Assembly (NCBI RefSeq): GCF_029263665.1
Contig: NZ_JAJUFQ010000001.1
Coordinates: forward strand, 124,001 to 188,000
DNA: 64,000 nt
Reading direction: 5' to 3'
Source of the DNA: Halomonas sp.
Lineage (GTDB): Bacteria; Pseudomonadota; Gammaproteobacteria; Pseudomonadales; Halomonadaceae
In this document: positions 11,434 to 19,477 of the stretch, in pieces
How the letters are laid out: each line of letters opens with the position of its first letter
Position numbering within the stretch: position 1 is the stretch's first letter
Made by a program: the position numbers and the translations under genes
Notes under the pieces: model-generated
The model's database searches: none
Told to the model about the DNA's origin: nothing
Seen by the model: only the letters and a program-made list of their open reading frames with translations

Positions 11434-12627
11434 TTACTGGTCCAGCACCACCTTCAGCTCATAATTGTTCGGGCCACTATGGGAACTACCGAACTTCTGA
11501 CCATAACCCTGGATCTTGTAACGTCCGGGAGCCAGTTGAGTGCGGATTTCCGCATTGCCATTACCCGCCTTGCCGGCACCCTCCGCCACGACCTGGCCTG
11601 ACTCATCGACCACTTCCAGAACCAGACGGTAGGTATCTTCGTCCCCCCCCGGATAGGTGGAGGTGGTAATCGCCACCTGGCTTGGCTGTGCCACATTAAA
11701 GGTCAGGAATTCGCCACGGGCACGAATCTTCACATCCGTAGTGATGCTCTGCACCTGTTCCGGTGCGGCACTGGCGGCCGGGGCCGCTGCCTGGGCATCG
11801 GTGGTAGCCGCTTGAGGTGCAGTCTCGGTAGCAGCATTAGAACCGGAAGACGCTACCGCGACACCTGCAGCAGTGCCCGCCGCCACACCACCGGCTACCG
11901 CAGTACCAGTGGAAACGCCAGCAGCAGAGGAAGCGGAAGTCCCGGCAGCCGAAGCAGCCGTTCCTGCACTGGTTGCACTCGCGCCCGTAGTCGCGGTACT
12001 GCTTGCCGTCGTGCTACCGGCAGTAGCCCCCGCGGCAGTGCCGCTACCCAGGGTAGCAACCGCCCCACCACGCACGAAGGCGTTGGTGTTGCCTTCACGA
12101 TCAGTGCCCACGAACTGAATGCCATCGCCATCATTGACCGCACCCTTCACCGCGTTGCCCTGGGCATCCAGGCCAGTAATGGCAATGGAGTAACCGTCAC
12201 CAGCCCTTCCACGTGTACCGAAACGGTTGGCCTGAACCTGCAGCGTGTAGTCACCGGGCTCCAGGGGCTGCTCGAGTTTCAGGCCACCGCTATTACCATT
12301 GCCTTCATCACGGGAAATGACCTGTCCCTGAGCATCCATCAGCACCGCTTCAATGCGATAGTTATCGGAATAGCCCGGCGCGATCTTGCTCTCGAAACGA
12401 TAGACTCCGGCACTCTTGACGGTGAAATCATGTGCATGGGGAGATCCGAAAGTGAAGCTGCGGCTCCGGGCATCATTTTCACCCTGCAAAAACTTCGACA
12501 AATCGAATGCTTTCCCCTGCTCGCGGAATCGCTGCTGCATTACGCTGTCATCCTCGGCGAGGGCAACTGCACTAAAGCAGGTGGCACCAAGCGCCAGCAA
12601 CGCCACAGGAACGGTGAACTTATTCAT
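11434..12627 (-). CDS. Secreted protein with two PPC-like domains and Ala/Ser/Thr-rich linker
   Basis: A 397-residue protein with a signal peptide (residues 1-24, cut after AVALA). Two beta-rich modules at about 40-160 and 305-397 share features of bacterial pre-peptidase C-terminal (PPC) domains: GxYxLxV-type strands and the repeated pattern EPGDYTLQV and APGRYKIQG. Between them lies a low-complexity stretch of about 115 residues made almost only of A, S, T, G and V. It is therefore an exported, probably periplasmic or surface protein with two sandwich domains on a flexible tether. No enzyme motif is visible. GAGG lies 4 bases before the ATG. The gene is followed by a terminator and follows the porin terminator, so it is a separate unit. 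Confidence 0.75.
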   Translation of the reverse strand: MNKFTVPVALLALGATCFSAVALAEDDSVMQQRFREQGKAFDLSKFLQGENDARSRSFTFGSPHAHDFTVKSAGVYRFESKIAPGYSDNYRIEAVLMDAQGQVISRDEGNGNSGGLKLEQPLEPGDYTLQVQANRFGTRGRAGDGYSIAITGLDAQGNAVKGAVNDGDGIQFVGTDREGNTNAFVRGGAVATLGSGTAAGATAGSTTASSTATTGASATSAGTAASAAGTSASSAAGVSTGTAVAGGVAAGTAAGVAVASSGSNAATETAPQAATTDAQAAAPAASAAPEQVQSITTDVKIRARGEFLTFNVAQPSQVAITTSTYPGGDEDTYRLVLEVVDESGQVVAEGAGKAGNGNAEIRTQLAPGRYKIQGYGQKFGSSHSGPNNYELKVVLDQ

Positions 12628-12672
12628 GGATCCTCACTTGCTTGGCTGGGGTAAACAAAACATGGAACAGAA

Positions 12673-12698
12673 AAAGCCGACCCCGGAGGATCGGCTTT
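12673..12698 (-). terminator. Rho-independent terminator of the porin gene
   Basis: An 8-bp stem (AAAGCCGA / TCGGCTTT) with a 10-base loop lies 80 bases past the porin stop on the minus strand and is followed on that strand by a run of five T. Confidence 0.85.
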
Positions 12699-12777
12699 CG
12701 TTTATAGCTTTCCGAAGCTATGAGGTCAAACCCGTCATGACAAAATGAACCAGTGACGAGCTTGCATGCCGCAAGGC

Positions 12778-13920
12778 TTAGAACAGGTAGGTAACACCCA
12801 CTGCGTAGCCGTCGCCAGCATTGTTCTCGCGGTCGTACCATGCACCTTCGACCCAGGTGTACATGGCGTCGGAGATGTTGTAGGTCATACCGGCAACGAT
12901 TTCGTTGCGGCTGTCGTTGTCATCGCATCCGTCGCGGTCACGCACATCGCAGTTGATGGTGCTGACGCGATCAGCGATGCCGGAACCGCCGTAATCGACA
13001 TACTGGTAGGAACCGTAGATGTCACCCATGCCGTTGCCGTAGCCGTAGCGGGCACCGATGCCGTAGTAGTCGGCATCCAGATACAGGTCGCTATCAGACT
13101 CGAAACGCTCGTACTTGACGGCCACTACCAGGGAATCCCACTGGTAGGACATGGACACACCATACTGGTCACCCAGGTCCTGGTCGCTATCTAAGACGTA
13201 GTCATCGCCGCCAGTGCTATACGTGCCAGCATCGACGTCATAGATGCCCAAGTCGTCATAGACACCAGCGATGGTGAAGCCACCAACGGTGTACTTCATA
13301 CCGCCGAAGAAGGAAGCCTGGCCGGAATCAGACAGGTTCTCGCTCTCGGCATCGCCCTTGTACTGGGTACCGATGGCGAACTGGAAGCCACCCCACACCG
13401 GAGAGGTGTAAGTCAGCTTGTCGCCTTCCGGATCACCATAGCTTTCCGGGTAATCTACGTCATCATCGTCCGGGAAGCCCTTGAAGGCGTTGGAGTCGGA
13501 CGGATCGAAGTATTCGTTGTTACCCAGCGGATCCTGAACCCAGTCATCCAGCAGGGAGTCGTATGAACCCAGACGAGCGTCACCGAAGTTGCCCTTCAGA
13601 CCGAGGTAGGCAGTGTCGCCCTTGTCGCGGCCGGCAATCTTCATCTCGTCAGCACTGAAGTCGTCGAATTCGATCTTGGCGTAGCCGATCAGACCGTTGT
13701 AGATCTCGTGCTCGGCAGCAAAGCCAAAGGTAGAACCGTTATCGGCGATCTCATCCTTACGCTCGCCCGTGATATCTTTCTCGGAGAGATACATCAACTG
13801 GACGTTGCCGTAGATGTCGAGTTTGGTGCCGTCCTGGTTGTAGACGGTAGCAGCCTGGGCGCCAGCGGCAGCGAAGGCAGCAGCACCAGCGATGGCAGTC
13901 GCTAACAGTGTCTTTTTCAT
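12778..13920 (-). CDS. Gram-negative trimeric-type porin
   Basis: A 380-residue outer-membrane porin. It starts with a typical signal peptide (MKKTLLATAIAGAAAFAAAGAQA), continues with the usual first strand (LDIYGNVQL), has alternating aromatic and polar residues throughout, and ends in phenylalanine (GVTYLF), the C-terminal signal for BAM-dependent insertion. Loops are strikingly acidic, with Asp-rich stretches such as GFPDDDDVDYPE, as expected in a halophile. AAGGA precedes the ATG by 9 bases. It is monocistronic, with its own terminator and a long upstream leader region. It belongs to the OmpC-like/porin_4 class; substrate selectivity cannot be read from the sequence. Confidence 0.93.
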   Translation of the reverse strand: MKKTLLATAIAGAAAFAAAGAQAATVYNQDGTKLDIYGNVQLMYLSEKDITGERKDEIADNGSTFGFAAEHEIYNGLIGYAKIEFDDFSADEMKIAGRDKGDTAYLGLKGNFGDARLGSYDSLLDDWVQDPLGNNEYFDPSDSNAFKGFPDDDDVDYPESYGDPEGDKLTYTSPVWGGFQFAIGTQYKGDAESENLSDSGQASFFGGMKYTVGGFTIAGVYDDLGIYDVDAGTYSTGGDDYVLDSDQDLGDQYGVSMSYQWDSLVVAVKYERFESDSDLYLDADYYGIGARYGYGNGMGDIYGSYQYVDYGGSGIADRVSTINCDVRDRDGCDDNDSRNEIVAGMTYNISDAMYTWVEGAWYDRENNAGDGYAVGVTYLF

Positions 13921-14463
13921 TGCTGAGTTCCTTTATGACTAGCTTGCTGTTTCGATCGATGCTGCACTTGGCCGATGGCGGTGATTCCGCTTCATGCCCA
14001 GCCAGGGCAGCTTTGGCTTGCCGATCTCGTGTCGGCTCGTTCTGGCCCGAGTCCCTCACGGGAGTCGAGGCGCGAGCCTGACAACGGCGAAGCCTTGTTA
14101 TAGTCCAATGCTCGCAAGGGCAACCATATACCGGGATTTCCGGGAGCGCAACAAGAAAAAAACACTGTTTTCCTTCATGCAGCTCCTGAACTTGGTACCA
14201 AATCCCCGCGAAAACCGAGCTGATGCGGTTTCAGCGATGGCAGCAGCGGCAAACATACGCGAACATCGTTCGTTTACGTCCCCAGCATCCAGAGCAGGCT
14301 GGCAGGCCTTCTTCTGAATGCCCAAGCACAATGAGCGCTTACATCATGCCCCGGCTACATGACGCTTTCAAGTCGACAAAGTATGACAATTGTCATTCCA
14401 TTATCAAAACCAAAATAAGCTGAATCCACACCGATAGGAACGGCTCATTTGATGGCCTCTTTA
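13921..14463. other. Gene-poor upstream region of the porin
   Basis: I find no convincing gene here. Going away from the porin on the minus strand there is a -10-like TATAAC (14097-14102) about 180 bases before the start, without a clear -35, so the porin mRNA may have a long leader. The distal half (14330-14460) is visibly richer in A and T than the flanking genes. Short open frames on both strands have no family signature or ribosome site. Confidence 0.5.
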
Positions 14464-14665
14464 TTGAAGATCATGTTCTTGATTGAAGGTCATGCTTGTG
14501 AGGGCAAAGTTCCAGACACCATGTTTTGAGGCTATGACTTTGAGAACTTTGATCTTGAAAACGACGCTTTTGAAAAGCATGCGCTTTGAGGGCTCTGATT
14601 TTGAGAGCTCCGTTTTTGAAAACCAGGATGTTGAGAATCATGTTCTTGCGAACCATGCTTTCAGT
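14464..14665. repeat. Degenerate 15-bp tandem repeat tract
   Basis: Diverged units resembling TTGAAGATCATGTTC recur about every 15 bases, with one 19-base step near 14464-14483. The tract is AT-richer than its surroundings. It underlies the pentapeptide pattern of the frame at 14483-14689. Confidence 0.6.
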
Positions 14666-14689
14666 GGTCGCTTTTCCAGAGATCATTGA
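14483..14689 (+). CDS. Possible small pentapeptide-repeat protein or remnant
   Basis: The frame from TTG 14483 encodes 68 residues in which every fifth residue from 5 to 60 is L, F or V, twelve consecutive pentads of the form F-E-x-x-x or L-K-x-x-x (for example FEGSD, FESSV, FENQD). This is the periodicity of pentapeptide-repeat beta-helices. The DNA shows the matching 15-bp period. There is no ribosome site; an internal ATG is at 14492. A further copy of the unit starts 19 bases upstream (14464) in another frame, so the frame may be the surviving part of a longer, indel-damaged gene. The opposite strand is also open (14471-14737) because of the repeat; its pentads fit the family less well. 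Confidence 0.35.
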   Translation: MKVMLVRAKFQTPCFEAMTLRTLILKTTLLKSMRFEGSDFESSVFENQDVENHVLANHAFSGRFSRDH

Positions 14690-14747
14690 AAGCATGGCCT
14701 GAGCAGATTTCAGCCGACAAAGGTCAATACCTGACAATGCTGCTGGT

Positions 14748-16250
14748 TCAACGAGCGTTATGCCGTGCCATCAAGGCATCCAGCTTCAGTTGCATGCGCT
14801 GCTCGGGAGACAGATCCTGCTCCGATACATTCTGTGCTGGATCACTGTAGGGCAAGGATTTGGGCGACTTGCTGCTGCCTTGTTTTTGAGCTGATTGCTG
14901 GGATGATGACGTCTTGTGGACTCTGGATTCATCCTTGGCATGCTGTCGGGATGCCCCCTGCCCTTTTTCGGGTTGCGCCTGTTGCTTATTCTCAGATTGC
15001 GCTTGCTGGGCGGGCTTCTCTCCCCGGCGACGGGAAGCATGGTGGGAAGAGCTGTTCTTGCGACGCTCTGACTGGAGGCGGTCGAGCTTGCGCTTTGCAT
15101 GCTCGGCAGCCTGAGCATCCACTTTGCCATCCACTGCGCCATCAAGGTCGATGCGATCAGCACCTTCTCGCACGGACTTGAGATAACGCGGCAGGTTCAC
15201 GTAACAGGCCAGTGCCCTGCGTACCAGTTTCTCCGGCCAGGGCTCGCGCTGTGCCAGATCCTCGTGAATACCAATCTTCAAAGGACGCGTGTGCCCCTTG
15301 AAGAACGTCTGGTCGTAACGCTTGTACCATTCTTCAAGCAATGACTGGGGAGATGGAGCCTTGTCGATAGGCAGGTCCGCCTGGCTTCCGGCTTCCTTGT
15401 CGCCTTGTTCTTCTGTTGCGCTCTGGACTTCCACCCCACCTGGCGCTTCTCCTTTGCCTTGCGCTTCCATGTCGCTTTGCGCTGCGGCTGAAGAAACTTC
15501 AGCACTGCTGGATGGCATGGCGGGTTGGGGAGAGGAAAATGCAGCCTGTACTGGAGACGATACGTCTTCCTGCCGGGATTCCACCTGCGGGGCTTTTTCT
15601 CTCTGGTCTTCCAGGCGCGTATCGTCAGCGTGATGACGCGGACGATGCTGCATCAATGCCGCCAGTCCCTGAGCCCGACGCACGGGTGGAGAAAACAGCG
15701 GTGTTCCTGACGAAGCAGTTTCAGGGTGCTCTGCCCGCTCACGCAGGCGAGCATTATGAGCTTCGAGTTCACGATTCTGCTCGTCGAGCTCTCTGTTCTC
15801 TTCAGCCAGCTCACTGTTTTCCTCGAACAGCGCCTGACGTTGTGCCTGAGTTTCAGCCAGTTCGGCCTCAAGTTCGGCAATCCGTACCGAGACTGCATCC
15901 TGACTCTGCCTCAACTCAGCCATCTGAGCCTGGAGAGACACTTGTTGGCGAGACAGTGCGTCACGCTCCAGGACCAGTGCATCACGCTCGACCACCAGCG
16001 TATCTCGTCCAGCAGCCAGTGCATCGCGCTCCTGAACCAGGCCATCACGTTCAGCAGTCAATGCATCGCATTCAACGACCAGTGCGTCGCGCTCCTGGGC
16101 AAGACCATCACGCTCCGCTTCGAGTCGGGATTGCCGCTTACGCCCTTCACGCAGTCCGTCCAGTAGCGTCGCCGTGCGTTGCTCGAGCGCATCCAACGGG
16201 TGCTCTGCGTGTGTCTGGATCACGTCGTCTCCCTCCTGGCTCACTGCCAT
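14748..16250 (-). CDS. Coiled-coil protein with ProQ/FinO RNA-chaperone domain
   Basis: A 500-residue protein. Residues about 20-110 are a strict heptad ladder of ERDALxx / ERDGLxx units, continuing as a Glu-rich coiled coil to about 175. A disordered Pro/Ser/Gln/Glu-rich segment follows. Residues about 301-390 match the ProQ/FinO fold (RPLKIGIHEDL, LVRRALACYVNLPRYLKSV, then AEHAKRKL), and the tail of about 110 residues is basic and Ser/Gln-rich. ProQ proteins bind structured small RNAs and mRNAs; the coiled coil suggests self-association or a scaffold. It is far longer than ProQ of E. coli (about 230 residues). The ribosome site is weak. RNA binding is inferred from the domain. Confidence 0.8.
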   Translation of the reverse strand: MAVSQEGDDVIQTHAEHPLDALEQRTATLLDGLREGRKRQSRLEAERDGLAQERDALVVECDALTAERDGLVQERDALAAGRDTLVVERDALVLERDALSRQQVSLQAQMAELRQSQDAVSVRIAELEAELAETQAQRQALFEENSELAEENRELDEQNRELEAHNARLRERAEHPETASSGTPLFSPPVRRAQGLAALMQHRPRHHADDTRLEDQREKAPQVESRQEDVSSPVQAAFSSPQPAMPSSSAEVSSAAAQSDMEAQGKGEAPGGVEVQSATEEQGDKEAGSQADLPIDKAPSPQSLLEEWYKRYDQTFFKGHTRPLKIGIHEDLAQREPWPEKLVRRALACYVNLPRYLKSVREGADRIDLDGAVDGKVDAQAAEHAKRKLDRLQSERRKNSSSHHASRRRGEKPAQQAQSENKQQAQPEKGQGASRQHAKDESRVHKTSSSQQSAQKQGSSKSPKSLPYSDPAQNVSEQDLSPEQRMQLKLDALMARHNAR

Positions 16251-16396
16251 CTCTTGGCAACCTTATCGCATCAGTCTGTGCCAGGCCGCGCGCCGTGGCA
16301 ATTGTCGCTACCCTGCGACGTCTATGTCAGTACGTTAACGACTGACTTTCAATGACTTTCTTCTTCTCTTGCCTGCGATCTACTAACGCTTGCCTA

Positions 16397-16939
16397 CTAG
16401 CGCTCTTCATTACGCTGATACTGAACGAAACGATAGTTCGGCTGGCCTGCTGTGGGCGAACCGGCATGGCTTTCCACCTCATGCCATACATCGGGCTCGA
16501 TTTCGGGGAAAGAGGCATCGCCTTCGATGTCCAGCTCCACTTCGGTGATATATAGCCGAGAAGCGATGGACATGGCCTGGGCATAGATCTGAGCCCCTCC
16601 CATGATCATGATTTCTTCAGCTCCATCCAGTATGGCCTGATGGTCCGCCAGTTCAATGGCACTGGCCAGATCATGGCAAACCCGCACACCGGGATGCTCG
16701 AACGACTCGTCACGCGTTACCACGATATTAAGCCGATTCGGCAACGGTCTGCCAATGGACTCGTAGGTCTTGCGCCCCATGACCAGAGGCTTGGCCTGAG
16801 TCATGCGCTTGAAGAACTTGAGATCCTCAGGCAAGTACCATGGCAACTGGTTATCCACACCGATGATACGGTTACGTGACATGGCCGCGATCATGGCCAC
16901 CGGCACGAAGGTGTCCAGTTCCTTCAAGTCACGGCTCAT
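16397..16939 (-). CDS. folA: Dihydrofolate reductase
   Basis: A 180-residue DHFR that reduces dihydrofolate to tetrahydrofolate with NADPH. The N-terminal motif [16 protein letters not shown] and the active-site acid D39 in LPEDLKFF are present, together with [14 protein letters not shown] (NADPH site) and MIMGGAQIY. Compared with E. coli FolA (159 residues) it has about 10 extra N-terminal residues. Its ATG overlaps the thyA stop by 4 bases, so it is translationally coupled to thymidylate synthase, whose reaction makes the dihydrofolate that FolA recycles. Confidence 0.97.
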   Translation of the reverse strand: MSRDLKELDTFVPVAMIAAMSRNRIIGVDNQLPWYLPEDLKFFKRMTQAKPLVMGRKTYESIGRPLPNRLNIVVTRDESFEHPGVRVCHDLASAIELADHQAILDGAEEIMIMGGAQIYAQAMSIASRLYITEVELDIEGDASFPEIEPDVWHEVESHAGSPTAGQPNYRFVQYQRNEER

Positions 16940-17790
16940 ACTGCCACCTCTGCCTTGATATGCGGATGCGGGTCATAATCCTCGATAGCAATATGCTCGA
17001 AACGGAAATCGAACAGGTTGTCGACCGCAGGATCGAGCACCAGGCGCGGAGCTGGACGAGGCTCTCGAGCCAACTGCAGTTCGGCCTGCTGCAAATGGTT
17101 CAGGTAGAGATGCGCATCCCCCAGAGTATGTACGAAGTCTCCTGGCTCGAGTCCTGCGACCTGGGCCACCATCATGGTAAGCAGTGCATAACTGGCAATG
17201 TTGAACGGCACACCGAGAAAGATATCGGCACTACGTTGATAGAGCTGGCAGGACAGCTTGCCGTTGGCCACGTAGAACTGAAACAGGCAATGACATGGCG
17301 GCAAGGCCATTTCATCCACCAGTGCCGGGTTCCAGGCAGAGACAATCAGACGCCGGGACTGGGGGTTGTTTTCCAACTGGTCGAGCAGTTTCTGGATTTG
17401 ATCCACCTGCCCACCTTTTGGATCCGGCCAACTGCGCCACTGATAGCCATAGACAGGTCCGAGATCGCCATTCTCGTCGGCCCACTCATCCCAGATCCTG
17501 ACACCATGTTCCTTGAGATAGGCGATATTGGTATCGCCTTTCAGGAACCACAACAGCTCATGGATGATGGAACGCAGATGAAGCTTCTTGGTGGTCAACA
17601 GGGGAAACCCCTGTGCCAGGTCAAAGCGCATCTGATGGCCGAAGATCGAGCGAGTGCCAACCCCAGTGCGATCATCACGCTCGACGCCATGCTCCAGCAC
17701 TTCACGCATCAGATCCAGATATGGCTGCTCCAGCGGGGGCAGCTCGGCTGGGTTGGGGGACGGTGCAGACGGCATAACATCAGACGGCAT
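16936..17790 (-). CDS. thyA: Thymidylate synthase
   Basis: Converts dUMP to dTMP using methylene-tetrahydrofolate. The sequence follows E. coli ThyA closely: [17 protein letters not shown] near the start, the catalytic cysteine in ALPPCHC (residue 166 here), [14 protein letters not shown] and a YDPHPHIK end. I chose ATG 17790 (284 residues) because GAGAG lies 7 bases upstream. An in-frame ATG at 17838 would add 16 residues; both forms carry a short Pro-rich extension before the family's usual start (QPYLDLM). It forms an operon with folA through a 4-base overlap and follows lgt on the same strand. Confidence 0.96.
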   Translation of the reverse strand: MPSDVMPSAPSPNPAELPPLEQPYLDLMREVLEHGVERDDRTGVGTRSIFGHQMRFDLAQGFPLLTTKKLHLRSIIHELLWFLKGDTNIAYLKEHGVRIWDEWADENGDLGPVYGYQWRSWPDPKGGQVDQIQKLLDQLENNPQSRRLIVSAWNPALVDEMALPPCHCLFQFYVANGKLSCQLYQRSADIFLGVPFNIASYALLTMMVAQVAGLEPGDFVHTLGDAHLYLNHLQQAELQLAREPRPAPRLVLDPAVDNLFDFRFEHIAIEDYDPHPHIKAEVAV

Positions 17791-17868
17791 GGGCCAACTC
17801 TCGTTCAGACTCTCGAAAATGGGGCAGGATTCTACCATGCTCCACTCAACATGAATGTGAATGTCCTA

Positions 17869-18660
17869 TCAAACTACCTTGGCATCCACAGGTTTATTGC
17901 GCGACCAAAGGATCAGCGCAATACCTGCAACAATCATCGGCAAGCTCAACAGCATTCCCATGGTGACCCAGCCCAGAGCGATGAACCCTAGTTGTGGGTC
18001 CGGCTGACGCACGAATTCCACCGAGAAGCGAAATGCGCCATAACAGACCAGGAACAGGCCCGACACCACACCACGACGCCGGGGTGTGGCCGAAACGAAC
18101 CACAGGATCAGAAACAGGACCAGCCCCTCCAGTACCGCCTCGTACAGTGCCGATGGGTGACGCGGCTGACCATCCGTACCCGGGAACACCATCCCCCAGG
18201 GCAGATCCGTCGTCCGCCCCATCAGCTCATGGTTGATGAAGTTGCCGATACGGCCCGCACCTAGCCCCACCGGTACCAGCGGTGCCACGAAGTCCGTCAA
18301 GGTGAAGAAGGCCAACCCCTTGCGCCGGGCAAACAACAGCGACGCAATCAGCACACCGATCAGGCCACCATGGAAACTCATGCCGCCGTCCCACACCTTG
18401 AAGATCCAAAGAGGGTCGGACAGCCACTGCTCAAGACCATAGAACAGCGCATAACCCAGGCGTCCCCCACCGACGACACCGATGGCAGCGTAGAACAGCA
18501 AATCTCCCACATCGTCCCGCTTGAGCCCAATACGTTCTGCCCGACGCGTGCCCAACCACCAGGCAGCAAGGAAGCCGATCACATACATCAGTCCATACCA
18601 GTGGACCTTGAACGGGCCAATGGCAATGGCAACGGGGTCGATATTCGGATAAGCGAGCAT
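17869..18660 (-). CDS. lgt: Prolipoprotein diacylglyceryl transferase
   Basis: A 263-residue inner-membrane enzyme that transfers diacylglycerol from phosphatidylglycerol to the lipobox cysteine of prolipoproteins. Seven hydrophobic segments are visible, with the Lgt signature [12 protein letters not shown] at residues 134-145 (catalytic R137) and the conserved H97 in MSFHGGL. Length is typical. It lies upstream of thyA on the same strand, an order also seen in pseudomonads. Confidence 0.97.
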   Translation of the reverse strand: MLAYPNIDPVAIAIGPFKVHWYGLMYVIGFLAAWWLGTRRAERIGLKRDDVGDLLFYAAIGVVGGGRLGYALFYGLEQWLSDPLWIFKVWDGGMSFHGGLIGVLIASLLFARRKGLAFFTLTDFVAPLVPVGLGAGRIGNFINHELMGRTTDLPWGMVFPGTDGQPRHPSALYEAVLEGLVLFLILWFVSATPRRRGVVSGLFLVCYGAFRFSVEFVRQPDPQLGFIALGWVTMGMLLSLPMIVAGIALILWSRNKPVDAKVV

Positions 18661-18688
18661 ATAAAACGTTTCCCTGAATCAATCAGTT

Positions 18689-19477
18689 CTAGACCAAGAA
18701 CCCCAGCCCCACCACTGTAAGCAGAACGGCAAAGGAAAGCTTGAGCACTCGTGAAGGCAGCCGGTGAGCGAGCATCACTCCGACCCGAGCACTGGGCACA
18801 CTGGTCACGACGATGCCAATGAAGGCAGGCAACATGACAAAGCCTATCGCCCCCGGCGGCAATTGCGCATTGCCCCAGCCGGTAATGATGAAGGTCACAG
18901 CTCCAACCACCGCAATAGGAAGCCCGCAGGCAGAAGAAGTTCCCACAGCCTGGGTCATGCTGGCACCGCAACGCAGCAACCAGGGGACATTCAGCGTTCC
19001 GCCGCCGATACCGAACAATGCCGATACACTACCGATCACCACCCCGGCAGTGATCATTTTCGGTGAGCTGGGTGAAGTGCGGTTGGCCGGTGTGGCACGA
19101 CCAAGCACCAGGCGCAGCGCTACCAACAGAAGGAAGATGCCGAACAGCATGCCCAGCCGCCCACCGGACAGTGCTCCAGCAACGAACACACCAAGGACGG
19201 CACCGATGACCAGGCCTGGCAGCAAGGCCATCAGCCAGTCACGGCGCACACTTCCACGACGCACATGGCCCCAGGTCGATGAAATCCCGGTAATGCTGAT
19301 GGTCGCCAGGGAAGTGCCCACTGCCAGATGCATGGCGACGTCAGGAGACACTTGTTGAACGGCAAAGACGGCCATCAAGCTGGGGACAATGACCATCCCT
19401 CCGCCTATGCCATAAAGCCCGGCCAGAATGCCGCCAGCGATACCCACCCCAAAATAGCTGAGCCACATTTCAATCAT
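18689..19477 (-). CDS. TSUP (TauE/SafE) family permease
   Basis: A 262-residue integral membrane protein with about eight helices and the Gly-rich signatures of the TauE/SafE sulfite-exporter/anion permease family (AGLYGIGGGMVIVPSL near the N-terminus and the internal-repeat copy FGIGGGTLNVPWLL in the second half). The substrate cannot be assigned; characterised members carry sulfite, sulfoacetate or other organosulfur anions. Its ATG shares one base with the stop of the upstream gene at 19477 (TGATG), so the two are probably co-translated. Confidence 0.88.
   Translation of the reverse strand: MIEMWLSYFGVGIAGGILAGLYGIGGGMVIVPSLMAVFAVQQVSPDVAMHLAVGTSLATISITGISSTWGHVRRGSVRRDWLMALLPGLVIGAVLGVFVAGALSGGRLGMLFGIFLLLVALRLVLGRATPANRTSPSSPKMITAGVVIGSVSALFGIGGGTLNVPWLLRCGASMTQAVGTSSACGLPIAVVGAVTFIITGWGNAQLPPGAIGFVMLPAFIGIVVTSVPSARVGVMLAHRLPSRVLKLSFAVLLTVVGLGFLV

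Noticed and set aside
14471-14737. Minus-strand 88-codon frame over the 15-bp repeat tract
   Set aside because: Open only because the 15-bp repeat lacks stops in both directions; its pentads fit the pentapeptide-repeat family less well than the plus strand, and it starts with TTG without a ribosome site.
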